Assembly (NCBI GenBank): GCA_020540725.1
Contig: JAJBSL010000010.1
Coordinates: 1 to 64,000, forward strand
Length of the DNA: 64,000 bases
Direction of reading: 5' to 3'
Origin: Lachnospiraceae bacterium EP-SM-12S-S03
Lineage (GTDB): Bacteria; Bacillota; Clostridia; Lachnospirales; Lachnospiraceae
The position numbers and the translations under genes were made by a program. Positions 43,382 through 51,786 of this stretch are shown in pieces (within the stretch, counting starts at the first letter, position 1; each line of letters starts with the position of its first letter). The notes under the pieces were generated by a model that was given only the letters and a program-made list of their open reading frames with translations, ran no database searches and was not told where the DNA came from.

Positions 43382-44672
43382 GAAGAACACTCTGACAAAG
43401 GAACTGCTGTTATTGTGCCTTTTCTCATTTGCAGTTTCATTTGTTTTTTATAAAGTTGCATTAACATTCGGTGTGACGTACATTTCCGAATATTATAATA
43501 CCGAAGATCATATTGAAAAACTAGAGAAAAAATATGCCAAGAATCTGCAGAATTATGTGAATGAGTCTGAAATTTATGTGGGAGATTTGAATGAGATTGA
43601 TGAGTGGGTATTGGCGCAAAACGATGTGTATTTAAAATTATTTCATAATGGAAATCTCGTGTATGACACGCTTTATGGAGTGACGGAGGGTTCTGACATG
43701 CCGGAAGAATCGGTAAAAGAATATGGGGAAATGCGAGTTTACTCTATTCATTTTATGGATGGGGAAGCAGAAGCTTTATTATTCGGTTATGATTACAGGA
43801 TAGAAAGTTATGCAAGGTATGTCATGCTTCTGTTGTCACTTATAGTATTCCTTGTTGTGTTTGTCTATGGTATCAGGAAGAAAATACGATATCTTGTTAC
43901 GATTAGTCGGGAGGTGGATCGACTTTCTGAAGATTTGCACTATGAAGTTACGGTGCAAGGTGAGGATGAAATTGCTACAGTAGCGAAAGGGATTGATCGT
44001 TTGCGGCGGTCGGTAATTGATCAGATGGAACGTGAGAAGAGAGCATATGATACGAATATGAATTTGGTCACATCCTTATCTCATGATATCAAGACACCGC
44101 TAACTTCTGTGATCGGGTATATGGAACTGGCAAGAGAAAAGGCAAAACAGGATGAAGAAGTGATACAATATCTGAACATTTCTTTGGAGAAAGCCATGTA
44201 CTTAAAGCAACAGACGAATGATCTGTTTGAGCATTTCCTTTTACATTCTAATGGATATCAGATTGTATTTGAAAAAGTCAATGCCAATGAGCTGATCGTG
44301 CAGATGCTGGAAGAGAATCTGTTAGAATTGGAAGCGAAAGGAGTGCCAGTAAAACGGCAAATTTCGAATATCGCAGCAAGCATTTCCGTAAATGTAAATC
44401 TAATCTATAGTGTCTTTGAAAATCTGTTTTCTAATCTAAATAAATATGCAGATTTATCAAAAGAAGTGCAAGTTGGTTATCAGTTAAGAGAAGGTTATCT
44501 GGTAGTTTTCATTGAAAACAGCAAAAAAACAGAGAAAAACAAAAATTGGATTTCTACAAAAATCGGACTTGATAATTGCAGGGCGATCATGGGAAAACAT
44601 AAAGGGAAATTAGAAATAGAAGAGACAAACGAAAGGTTTAAAGTTACATTGTGGCTTCCATATCTTGCATAA
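43371..44672 (+). CDS. Sensor histidine kinase, VanS-like
   Basis: This 433-residue kinase has two membrane helices (about residues 8-32 and 145-168) around an extracytoplasmic sensor loop, a HAMP-like linker, the phospho-acceptor His238 in SLSHDIKTPLTSVIGYM, and an N box ENLFSNLNKYA. The G box is unusual: instead of GLGL it reads STKIGLDNCRAIMGKHKG, as in the VanS-like group. Its signal is unknown. The overlap with the regulator and nearness to aro genes and to a small divergent membrane protein suggest an envelope signal, which is inference. Confidence 0.9.
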   Translation: MKSRKNTLTKELLLLCLFSFAVSFVFYKVALTFGVTYISEYYNTEDHIEKLEKKYAKNLQNYVNESEIYVGDLNEIDEWVLAQNDVYLKLFHNGNLVYDTLYGVTEGSDMPEESVKEYGEMRVYSIHFMDGEAEALLFGYDYRIESYARYVMLLLSLIVFLVVFVYGIRKKIRYLVTISREVDRLSEDLHYEVTVQGEDEIATVAKGIDRLRRSVIDQMEREKRAYDTNMNLVTSLSHDIKTPLTSVIGYMELAREKAKQDEEVIQYLNISLEKAMYLKQQTNDLFEHFLLHSNGYQIVFEKVNANELIVQMLEENLLELEAKGVPVKRQISNIAASISVNVNLIYSVFENLFSNLNKYADLSKEVQVGYQLREGYLVVFIENSKKTEKNKNWISTKIGLDNCRAIMGKHKGKLEIEETNERFKVTLWLPYLA

Positions 44673-44727
44673 GAAAAGATGAGTATTGTATAATAAGGAA
44701 ATCAAAGAATCTGTGTGGGAGGCAAGT

Positions 44728-45486
44728 ATGCAGAGTATAAAAGTTAGAAATCTTATGATCGGAGAGGGAAGAACGAAGATCTGTGTGCCGATTGTAGGAA
44801 GAACAGAACAGGATATTTTGGAGGAGGCAGTGAAGCTGCGGGAAGTTCCGGCGGATATGGCGGAATGGAGAGTGGATTGGTTTACAGATGCTTTTGATCT
44901 TGGTGCGGTGAAAGAAACTTTGAGAAAGCTGCGTGAGATTCTTAAGGACATGCCTCTTCTATTTACTTTTCGTACAAGGAATGAAGGCGGAGAGAAAGAG
45001 ATAGAAGAAGAGGATTATAAAGCCCTTAATATAGAAGCTTCCAAGAGCGGATATGCAGATTTGATCGATGTGGAAGTGTTTTTTGGGAAAAGGACAGGAG
45101 AACTGATTGAAAAAATCCATGAATGTGGATGCAAGGTAATTGCGTCCAACCACGATTTTGCAGGAACTCCGTCAAAGGATGAGATGATCCGAAGATTGCT
45201 TCATATGCAGAAGCTGAATGCGGATATTTTGAAGATTGCAGTTATGCCAAACAACAGAAAAGATGTGCTGACACTTCTTTTGGCTACGGAGGAAATATAC
45301 AGCAATCTGGCAGACCGGCCGGTGATTACCATGTCTATGGGCGGGCTCGGAATGATAAGCCGTCTGAGCGGGGAAATTTTTGGATCTGCAGTTACATTTG
45401 GCTCCGCAGGGAAGACATCCGCACCGGGGCAGGTGGAAGTGTACGAATTAAAAAATGTACTTGACATGATTCATAAGTCAGTGTAG
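44728..45486 (+). CDS. aroD: 3-Dehydroquinate dehydratase, type I
   Basis: This 252-residue class I aldolase-fold enzyme forms a Schiff base with dehydroquinate. The catalytic Lys is in DILKIAVMP (about residue 170), the paired His in VIASNHDF, and substrate contacts lie in AEWRVDWF and MSMGGLGMISR. The ATG at 44728 follows GTGGGAGGC; the longer frame from 44686 overlaps the space after the kinase gene and lacks a site. It heads the aroD-aroB-aroF-aroF run. Confidence 0.95.
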   Translation: MQSIKVRNLMIGEGRTKICVPIVGRTEQDILEEAVKLREVPADMAEWRVDWFTDAFDLGAVKETLRKLREILKDMPLLFTFRTRNEGGEKEIEEEDYKALNIEASKSGYADLIDVEVFFGKRTGELIEKIHECGCKVIASNHDFAGTPSKDEMIRRLLHMQKLNADILKIAVMPNNRKDVLTLLLATEEIYSNLADRPVITMSMGGLGMISRLSGEIFGSAVTFGSAGKTSAPGQVEVYELKNVLDMIHKSV

Positions 45487-45543
45487 ACTTTAATTATTTA
45501 AAGCGTTGGTGTGTGAACGTGGAAGCGGAAGAGAGGTTACGGG

Positions 45544-46548
45544 ATGGAATTGGATATTCAACTGACAGAACATACAAGTAAGATTTATATAGAGAGGGAC
45601 GCAAGACTACATTTGAAAGATTATGTGAACCTGGATTGCAAGGTGATGGTCATTACGGATCAAGGTGTGCCAAAGCAATATCATCAAGAAATATTAGATC
45701 AGTGTGAGAATGGATACCTTTATGTGGCAAAGCAGGGAGAAGGTACGAAAAGCTTTCCGGTATACGAAGATATTTTACAAAAACTTTTGGAATTGAACTT
45801 TTCAAGAAAAGATCTGGTGCTTGCGCTTGGAGGCGGTGTAATCGGAGATCTAAGTGGATTTGTTGCAGGAACCTTTAAGCGGGGAATGCGGTTTGCATCC
45901 ATTCCAACGACAACTCTTTCCCAAATTGATTCCAGCATCGGCGGAAAGGTGGCGGTCAATTTGGGTGAAGTGAAAAATGTGGTCGGAACCTTTTACCACC
46001 CGGAGGTGGTGGTGATTGATTTGAATACTGTAAAAACATTGACAAGAAGACATTATCATAACGGGCTTGTAGAAGCGGTGAAAGCAGGACTCATTGCAGA
46101 TGCAAAGCTTTTTGAGTTATTTGAAAAGGCTGATAACGTGGATGATCATCTGGAAGAGATTATCGTAAGAGCGTTGAAAGTGAAAAAGTCCGTGGTGGAG
46201 CAGGACGAGAAGGAAGAGAATCTTCGGAAGATTTTGAATTTCGGACATACGATCGGACATGCCATCGAAAGCATTTACCATTTGGAAGGGTACTATCATG
46301 GTGAGTGCGTCGGTATGGGAATGATGAAGATTCTGGAGAATCCCAAGATCAAAGAAAGACTGGGAAGGGTCTTGCTAAAGCTTGAAGTGCCGCTGGAAGC
46401 AGAGTATGATACGGATGAAGTCATTGATTTCATTAAGAAAGATAAAAAAGCCAATGGAGATTATGTGACCATTGTACAGGTAGATAAAATCGGGGAAGCA
46501 AAACTTCTCCCGGTAGAGATTGAAAGTTTGAGAGGAAAGACATTATGA
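45544..46548 (+). CDS. aroB: 3-Dehydroquinate synthase
   Basis: This 334-residue NAD-dependent enzyme converts DAHP to 3-dehydroquinate. Landmarks are LALGGGVIGDLSGFVAGTFKRG, TTTLSQIDSSIGGKVAVN and the metal-ligand block LNFGHTIGHAIES with a later His in YYHGECVGMGM. Its stop overlaps the first aroF start (ATGA at 46545), so the two are translationally coupled. Its ATG follows AGAGAGGTTACGGG. Confidence 0.95.
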   Translation: MELDIQLTEHTSKIYIERDARLHLKDYVNLDCKVMVITDQGVPKQYHQEILDQCENGYLYVAKQGEGTKSFPVYEDILQKLLELNFSRKDLVLALGGGVIGDLSGFVAGTFKRGMRFASIPTTTLSQIDSSIGGKVAVNLGEVKNVVGTFYHPEVVVIDLNTVKTLTRRHYHNGLVEAVKAGLIADAKLFELFEKADNVDDHLEEIIVRALKVKKSVVEQDEKEENLRKILNFGHTIGHAIESIYHLEGYYHGECVGMGMMKILENPKIKERLGRVLLKLEVPLEAEYDTDEVIDFIKKDKKANGDYVTIVQVDKIGEAKLLPVEIESLRGKTL

Positions 46549-47561
46549 TTATTACATGTAAGAAAAACGCGCCGCAGGAAGAAGTGAACAAGATTGTAAA
46601 AAGTTTTGAAAATCAGGGATTGGAAGTGAACTTGATTCAAGGTGCGAATTATAACGTGTTTGGTATTGTCGGGGACACGACAATTGTAGATGAGAGAAAG
46701 ATCCGCGCCAACAAGTGGATTGAAGATGTGACAAGAATCGGGGCGCCTTATAAGAAAGTAAACCGGTTGTTCCATCCGGAGGACAGCGTCATTGACGTTG
46801 CAGGAATTAAAGTTGGAGGGAATGAGAAAATCGTAGTGATCGGGGGACCATGTTCTGTAGAAGGAAAGGAGCAGATCTGCCACCTTGCGGAAGAAGTGAA
46901 GGGGGCAGGTGCATGTATGCTACGCGGTGGTGCTTATAAACCTCGTACTTCGCCGTATGCGTTCCAGGGGCTTGGGACAGAAGGGATTGAAGCGATGGTA
47001 GAAGCAAGAAGACGGACAGGCCTCCCGATTGTTTCGGAGATTATGAGTATTGATAAAGTCGATGAATTTGTGGAATATGTGGATCTCATTCAGGTGGGTG
47101 CGAGAAATATGCAGAACTTCGATCTTCTGAAAGCACTGGGTAAGATTAACAAGCCGATTCTTCTAAAACGCGGCCTTTCCAACACCATTGAAGAATGGCT
47201 CATGTCTGCAGAATATATTATGGCAGGCGGCAATGAAAACGTTATTCTTTGTGAACGTGGAATCCGTACATTTGAAAAATATACAAGAAATACATTGGAT
47301 TTAAGTGTAGTGCCGATCATTAAGCGCAAGAGTCATTTGCCGATCATCATTGATCCGTCTCATGCAACAGGGGATTGGGAACTGGTGGAATCCATGTCTC
47401 TTGCGGCAATTGCGGCAGGGGCAGACGGATTGATCGTAGAAGTGCATGATAATCCGGAATGTGCATGGAGCGACGGAGCACAGTCTTTGAAGCCGGAGAA
47501 ATTTAAAGCGATGATTGAAAAGGGAAGAGTGATCGCGGAAGTAGTAGGACGTGGAATGTAA
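46545..47561 (+). CDS. aroF: DAHP synthase (AroF type), copy 1
   Basis: This 338-residue enzyme condenses phosphoenolpyruvate and erythrose-4-phosphate at the start of the shikimate pathway. Residues 1-70 form a ferredoxin-like N-terminal domain (IITCKKNAPQEEVNKIVKSF) of the type linked to feedback control in AroF/AroG(type I-beta) enzymes. The barrel follows, with IGGPCSVEGKEQ, the PEP-site block LRGGAYKPRTSPYAFQG, metal His in DPSHATG and Glu in VEVHDNPE. It is coupled to aroB and followed 12 bases later by a close paralog. Confidence 0.95.
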   Translation: MIITCKKNAPQEEVNKIVKSFENQGLEVNLIQGANYNVFGIVGDTTIVDERKIRANKWIEDVTRIGAPYKKVNRLFHPEDSVIDVAGIKVGGNEKIVVIGGPCSVEGKEQICHLAEEVKGAGACMLRGGAYKPRTSPYAFQGLGTEGIEAMVEARRRTGLPIVSEIMSIDKVDEFVEYVDLIQVGARNMQNFDLLKALGKINKPILLKRGLSNTIEEWLMSAEYIMAGGNENVILCERGIRTFEKYTRNTLDLSVVPIIKRKSHLPIIIDPSHATGDWELVESMSLAAIAAGADGLIVEVHDNPECAWSDGAQSLKPEKFKAMIEKGRVIAEVVGRGM

Positions 47562-47573
47562 GGGAGATAGTCT

Positions 47574-48590
47574 ATGATTATTACAATTAAGAAAGGGGCT
47601 CCAGAGGCGGAGGTCAAGGACTTGATTTTCTCTTTTCAGGAGAGAGGATTTGAAGTCAATGACTCTCAAGGTACAGATTACCATATTTTAGGTCTCATTG
47701 GAGATACCACAAGTCTGGATGAAAAAATGATCGCGGCGAATCCGCTGATTTCTGATGTGACAAGGATCGCGGCGCCGTATAAGAAAGCAAACCGTATGTT
47801 TCATCCGGAAGATACCATAGTGGATATAGATGGTATCCGTATCGGCGGCAAGGAAAAAATCGCCATGATAGGCGGCCCGTGTTCTGTAGAGAGTGAAGAG
47901 CAGATCGTAAGGATCGCAAAAGAAGTAAAACAGGCAGGAGGAACGATGCTGCGCGGCGGTGCGTATAAGCCGCGTACTTCCCCGTATGCGTTTCAGGGAC
48001 TTGAGACAGCGGGAATCGAGGCGCTTCTTGCGGCAAAAAAATATACCGGACTTCCAATCGTAAGTGAGCTGATGGATATCGAGCATATTCCGGAATTCGT
48101 GGAGCATGTGGATCTGATTCAGATCGGAGCAAGAAATATGCAGAATTTTTCCTTGCTAAAAGCGCTTGGTAAGATCGACAAACCGATTTTATTGAAGAGA
48201 GGGCTATCCAATACCATTGAAGAGTGGATCATGTCTGCGGAGTACATTATGGCAGGCGGCAATGAAAATGTCATTCTCTGTGAGCGTGGTATCCGTACAT
48301 TTGAAAAATATACGAGAAATACATTGGATTTAAGCGTCATTCCGATCATTAAGGAAAAGACACATTTGCCGATCGTCATTGATCCGTCTCATGCAACAGG
48401 AAACTGGAAATGGGTAGAATCCATGTCTCTTGCGGCAATTGCAGCAGGGGCAGACGGATTGATCATTGAAGTGCATGATGCGCCGGATAAGGCATGGAGT
48501 GATGGAGCGCAGTCGTTGAAGCCGGAGAAATTTCAGTCTATCATTGAAAAAGGAAGAGTGGTAGCTGATGTGGTAGGTAGAAGCTTATAG
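47574..48590 (+). CDS. aroF: DAHP synthase (AroF type), copy 2
   Basis: This is a second 338-residue DAHP synthase with the same domains as its neighbour. Long barrel stretches are identical (for example SNTIEEW and GGNENVILCERGIRTFEKY), while the N-terminal regulatory domain differs far more (KKGAPEAEVKDLIFSFQERG versus KKNAPQEEVNKIVKSFENQG). This is the pattern expected if copies are kept for different feedback inhibitors. RBS AAGGGAGATAG precedes the ATG. It ends the aro run. Confidence 0.95.
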   Translation: MIITIKKGAPEAEVKDLIFSFQERGFEVNDSQGTDYHILGLIGDTTSLDEKMIAANPLISDVTRIAAPYKKANRMFHPEDTIVDIDGIRIGGKEKIAMIGGPCSVESEEQIVRIAKEVKQAGGTMLRGGAYKPRTSPYAFQGLETAGIEALLAAKKYTGLPIVSELMDIEHIPEFVEHVDLIQIGARNMQNFSLLKALGKIDKPILLKRGLSNTIEEWIMSAEYIMAGGNENVILCERGIRTFEKYTRNTLDLSVIPIIKEKTHLPIVIDPSHATGNWKWVESMSLAAIAAGADGLIIEVHDAPDKAWSDGAQSLKPEKFQSIIEKGRVVADVVGRSL

Positions 48591-48737
48591 GAAAAGGATA
48601 CGCAGCTTTTGGGAAGAAGGAGTACTTTGTAATCTGCCCATGAGCTGCGATTGTATATCTGCGCGAACTTTTTTCACAAAAGAAACATATTTATCATTTA
48701 TAATGAGTGTAATTATGAAAATTCAGAGGTGAAGCTT

Positions 48738-49415
48738 ATGGATAAATTGAAAATATTAGTGGTAGATGATGAAAGCAGAATGCGAAAATTAGTGAAAGAT
48801 TTCCTGGAGAGAGAAGGTTTCCGTGTACTGGAAGCAGGAGATGGAATGGAAGCGATGGAGATCTTTTATGAAAATAATGACATTGCCCTTCTGATTCTTG
48901 ATGTGATGATGCCGAAGATGGACGGATGGCAGGTGTGCAGAGAGGTGCGCCAATCTTCCAAAGTGCCGATCATTATGCTGACTGCAAGATCGGATGAGAG
49001 AGATGAACTGCAGGGATTTGATCTGGGAGTAGATGAATACATTTCCAAACCGTTTAGTCCGAAGATTCTTGTGGCAAGAGTGGAGGCGATTCTTCGGAGA
49101 ACGAATGCGCTTTTTGCAGAAGAACAGTTGGATGCGGGAGGCATTGTGATTGATAAGGCAGCTCATATGGTTACAATTGATGGAAAAGCGATTGACTTAA
49201 GCTATAAAGAATTTGAACTCTTATCTTATTTTGTGGAAAATCAAGGATTGGCGCTTTCCAGAGAGAAGATTCTGAACAGCGTATGGAACTACGACTATTT
49301 TGGAGATGCGAGAACGATAGATACCCATGTGAAGAAACTCCGGAGCAAAATGGGGGATAAAGGCGACTATATCAAGACGATCTGGGGAATGGGTTACAAA
49401 TTCGAGGTGTCATAA
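48738..49415 (+). CDS. OmpR-type response regulator
   Basis: This 225-residue regulator has a receiver domain with DDE (residues 10-12), phospho-acceptor Asp55 in LDVMMPKMDG and SKPFSPKILVARVEAIL, then a winged helix with KKLRSKMGDKGDYIKTIWGMGYKFEV. Start at 48738 has GAGGTGAAG upstream; the longer frame from 48651 lacks one. Its stop overlaps the kinase start (TAATG at 49413-49417). Confidence 0.93.
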   Translation: MDKLKILVVDDESRMRKLVKDFLEREGFRVLEAGDGMEAMEIFYENNDIALLILDVMMPKMDGWQVCREVRQSSKVPIIMLTARSDERDELQGFDLGVDEYISKPFSPKILVARVEAILRRTNALFAEEQLDAGGIVIDKAAHMVTIDGKAIDLSYKEFELLSYFVENQGLALSREKILNSVWNYDYFGDARTIDTHVKKLRSKMGDKGDYIKTIWGMGYKFEVS

Positions 49416-50890
49416 TGAAATATTCGATTAAAAGACAGATGATCACCCTGTTCATCGGAATCATAGGGTTCATTTTTCTTGCGGTTTTGATCGTCAATGG
49501 AAATTTTCTTGAGAAGTATTATATTCATAACAAAGAACAGGCGTTGACGCATATTTACAATACCCTTGATAAACTTTTGAATGAAGATGAAGAGATAGAT
49601 TCGGAGAAACTCAATGAAGCTTTGGGGCCGATTGCGGAGAAAAGTAATGTGGCTTTGATTGTGACGGATGTTTCCGGACAGGCAAGGATTCGCATGCGTA
49701 CAGATATGGAGAATGAAGAATTACGGGTCCGTCTTCTTGGGTATAGAATGAATATCAATCAGAAGAACAGTGAACTTCTTTCCCAAGGAGATTCTTATGA
49801 ACTATGGAAAGCGAAGGATCATGTGAATCAATCGGAATACCTGGAACTGTGGGGAGCTTTTTCCAACGGAGATTTATTTCTGATAAGAAGTCCACTGGAA
49901 AGTATACGGGAAAGTGTCGGTATTACGAACCGTTTCCTTGGGTATATAGGGGTAAGTGTGCTGATCATCAGTATTATTATTGTATGGTTTTTCTCTAAGA
50001 AGATTACAAAGCCTATTTTGGAACTTGCTAATATTTCCCAAAGAATGGCGGATCTTGATTTTGATGCAAAATATACAAGCGGCGGCAGAAATGAGATCGG
50101 TGTGCTTGGATGCAACTTTAACAAAATGTCTGAGAAATTGGAGGAGACCATTTCGGAACTTAAGAGTGCCAATAATGAATTGCAAAAAGATATTGAGAAA
50201 AAGGATCGATTGGAGCAGATGCGTACGGAATTTCTTGGAAATGTATCCCATGAGCTTAAGACGCCGATTGCGCTGATCCAAGGATATGCGGAAGGGTTAA
50301 AAGAGGGGATCAGTGACGATCCGGAAAGCAGGGAATTCTATTGTGATGTCATTATGGATGAAGCGAATAAGATGAATCAGATGGTGAGGAACCTTCTGAC
50401 TCTCAATCAGTTGGAATTCGGAAACGAAGAAGTGACGTTTGAGCGTTTTGATATTGTGCAGCTTGTGAAGGGGGTATTGCAGTCCTGCGATATTTTGATC
50501 CAGCAAAAGGATGTAAAAGTCAATTGTGTGATGGATGAGTCTGTCCATGTGTGGGCTGATGAGTTTAAGACAGAGCAGGTGATTCGGAATTATATCAGCA
50601 ATGCCTTGAATCATGTGTCCGGAGAGAATATAATTGAGATTAGGGTGGAAGAGAAGGAACAGACCGTGCGGGTTTCTGTATTTAATACAGGCAATCCGAT
50701 TCCGGAGGAGGATGTTCCGCACATTTGGGAGAAATTCTATAAGGTAGATAAAGCGCATACAAGAGAGTATGGAGGCAATGGAATTGGACTTTCCATTGTA
50801 AAGGCGATTATGGAATCCTTCCACCAGGAGTATGGTGTGAAGAATTACGACAATGGAGTGGAATTCTTCATGGAACTGGATCTTCGTTAA
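49415..50890 (+). CDS. Sensor histidine kinase with HAMP domain
   Basis: This 491-residue kinase has two membrane helices (about residues 10-30 and 172-192), an extracytoplasmic sensor of about 140 residues, a HAMP linker (KKITKPILELANISQRMADLD), His279 in NVSHELKTPIALIQGYAEGL, an N box with RNYISNALNH and a G box with REYGGNGIGLSIVKAIM. Architecture is standard for PhoR/ResE-type kinases. It is coupled to the regulator just upstream. The signal is not identifiable. Confidence 0.93.
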   Translation: MKYSIKRQMITLFIGIIGFIFLAVLIVNGNFLEKYYIHNKEQALTHIYNTLDKLLNEDEEIDSEKLNEALGPIAEKSNVALIVTDVSGQARIRMRTDMENEELRVRLLGYRMNINQKNSELLSQGDSYELWKAKDHVNQSEYLELWGAFSNGDLFLIRSPLESIRESVGITNRFLGYIGVSVLIISIIIVWFFSKKITKPILELANISQRMADLDFDAKYTSGGRNEIGVLGCNFNKMSEKLEETISELKSANNELQKDIEKKDRLEQMRTEFLGNVSHELKTPIALIQGYAEGLKEGISDDPESREFYCDVIMDEANKMNQMVRNLLTLNQLEFGNEEVTFERFDIVQLVKGVLQSCDILIQQKDVKVNCVMDESVHVWADEFKTEQVIRNYISNALNHVSGENIIEIRVEEKEQTVRVSVFNTGNPIPEEDVPHIWEKFYKVDKAHTREYGGNGIGLSIVKAIMESFHQEYGVKNYDNGVEFFMELDLR

Positions 50891-50921
50891 GGAATAGAAT
50901 ACAAAGTGAGGAGAAAAGATT

Positions 50922-51596
50922 ATGGGAGCAATTCATAATGACTGGCTGGATGCGTTGAAGGGTGAGTTTGGAAAACAGTATTATGCACAACTGCATAAGA
51001 AGGTAATGGAAGAATACCGTACCCATGTGATTTTTCCGCCGGCAGACGATATATTTAATGCATTTCATTTAACCCCTCTGAAAGATGTGAAAGTGGTGAT
51101 TCTTGGTCAGGATCCGTATCACAATGTGGGACAGGCGCATGGACTTTGCTTTTCCGTGAAGCCAGATGTGGATATTCCGCCGTCTCTCGTAAATATTTAT
51201 AAAGAACTTCATGATGATCTCGGATGCAGTATTCCGAATCATGGTTATCTGACGAAATGGGCAAAGCAAGGAGTCCTTATGCTCAATACAGTGCTTACGG
51301 TTCGGGCGCATCAGGCGAATTCGCATCATGGAATCGGTTGGGAAGAATTTACGGATGCGGCCATTCGTGCGGTCAATGCCCAGGATCGCCCCATTGTTTA
51401 TATCTTGTGGGGAAGACCGGCGCAGATGAAGAAATCTATGTTGAATAATCCGAAGCATCTGATATTGGAGGCACCGCATCCAAGTCCGCTTTCCGCTTAT
51501 CGTGGATTTTTTGGAAGTAAACCTTTTAGTCAGACAAATACATTTTTGAAGGAAAACGGGATAGAGCCAATTGATTGGCAGATTGACCCTGTATAA
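50922..51596 (+). CDS. ung: Uracil-DNA glycosylase, family 1
   Basis: This 224-residue repair enzyme removes uracil from DNA. The water-activating Asp lies in GQDPYHNVGQAHGLCFSV (about residues 62-79), and the DNA-intercalation loop is HPSPLSAYRGFFG (about 186-198). Length is normal. RBS GTGAGGAG precedes the ATG. An intrinsic terminator follows, so it appears to be its own unit after the two-component genes. Confidence 0.96.
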   Translation: MGAIHNDWLDALKGEFGKQYYAQLHKKVMEEYRTHVIFPPADDIFNAFHLTPLKDVKVVILGQDPYHNVGQAHGLCFSVKPDVDIPPSLVNIYKELHDDLGCSIPNHGYLTKWAKQGVLMLNTVLTVRAHQANSHHGIGWEEFTDAAIRAVNAQDRPIVYILWGRPAQMKKSMLNNPKHLILEAPHPSPLSAYRGFFGSKPFSQTNTFLKENGIEPIDWQIDPV

Positions 51597-51604
51597 AGAA
51601 AATG

Positions 51605-51643
51605 ACAGCATTTTGAACGTTATGGTTTGGAATGCTGTTTTTT
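51605..51643 (+). terminator. Intrinsic terminator after ung
   Basis: ACAGCATT (51605-51612) and AATGCTGT (51631-51638) form a stem followed by TTTTTT. Confidence 0.75.
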
Positions 51644-51688
51644 CTTGCATAGAAGATTGTTTTGGAATATTTTTGTAGCAAAAACCCA

Positions 51689-51773
51689 TTGAATTTTTGA
51701 ACTTCGTGTGCTATGATACAAAGAAAATTGAACTTATTGGTTATATTTGAACTTTTGGCATGAAATTGAACTT
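51689..51773 (+). promoter_or_regulatory. Promoter with four TTGAACTT boxes upstream of the XRE-aminotransferase gene
   Basis: TTGAAT (51689-51694) and TATGAT (51712-51717) are 17 bases apart. TTGAACTT occurs four times: at 51697 inside the spacer, then at 51728, 51747 and 51766 in the leader, the last three at exact 19-base steps. The array ends at the ribosome site. This suggests cooperative binding by the XRE domain of the encoded protein. Confidence 0.65.
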
Positions 51774-51786
51774 TTGGAGGAACTAT

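Noticed and set aside
41194..48590. VanR/VanS-like pair taken as a vancomycin resistance locus
   Set aside because: No vanH, vanA/B ligase or vanX gene is present; similarity is to the general regulator and kinase families.
48600..48648. CGCAGCT/AGCTGCG pair after the second aroF as a terminator
   Set aside because: Only seven pairs with a long loop and no T-run; too weak to list.
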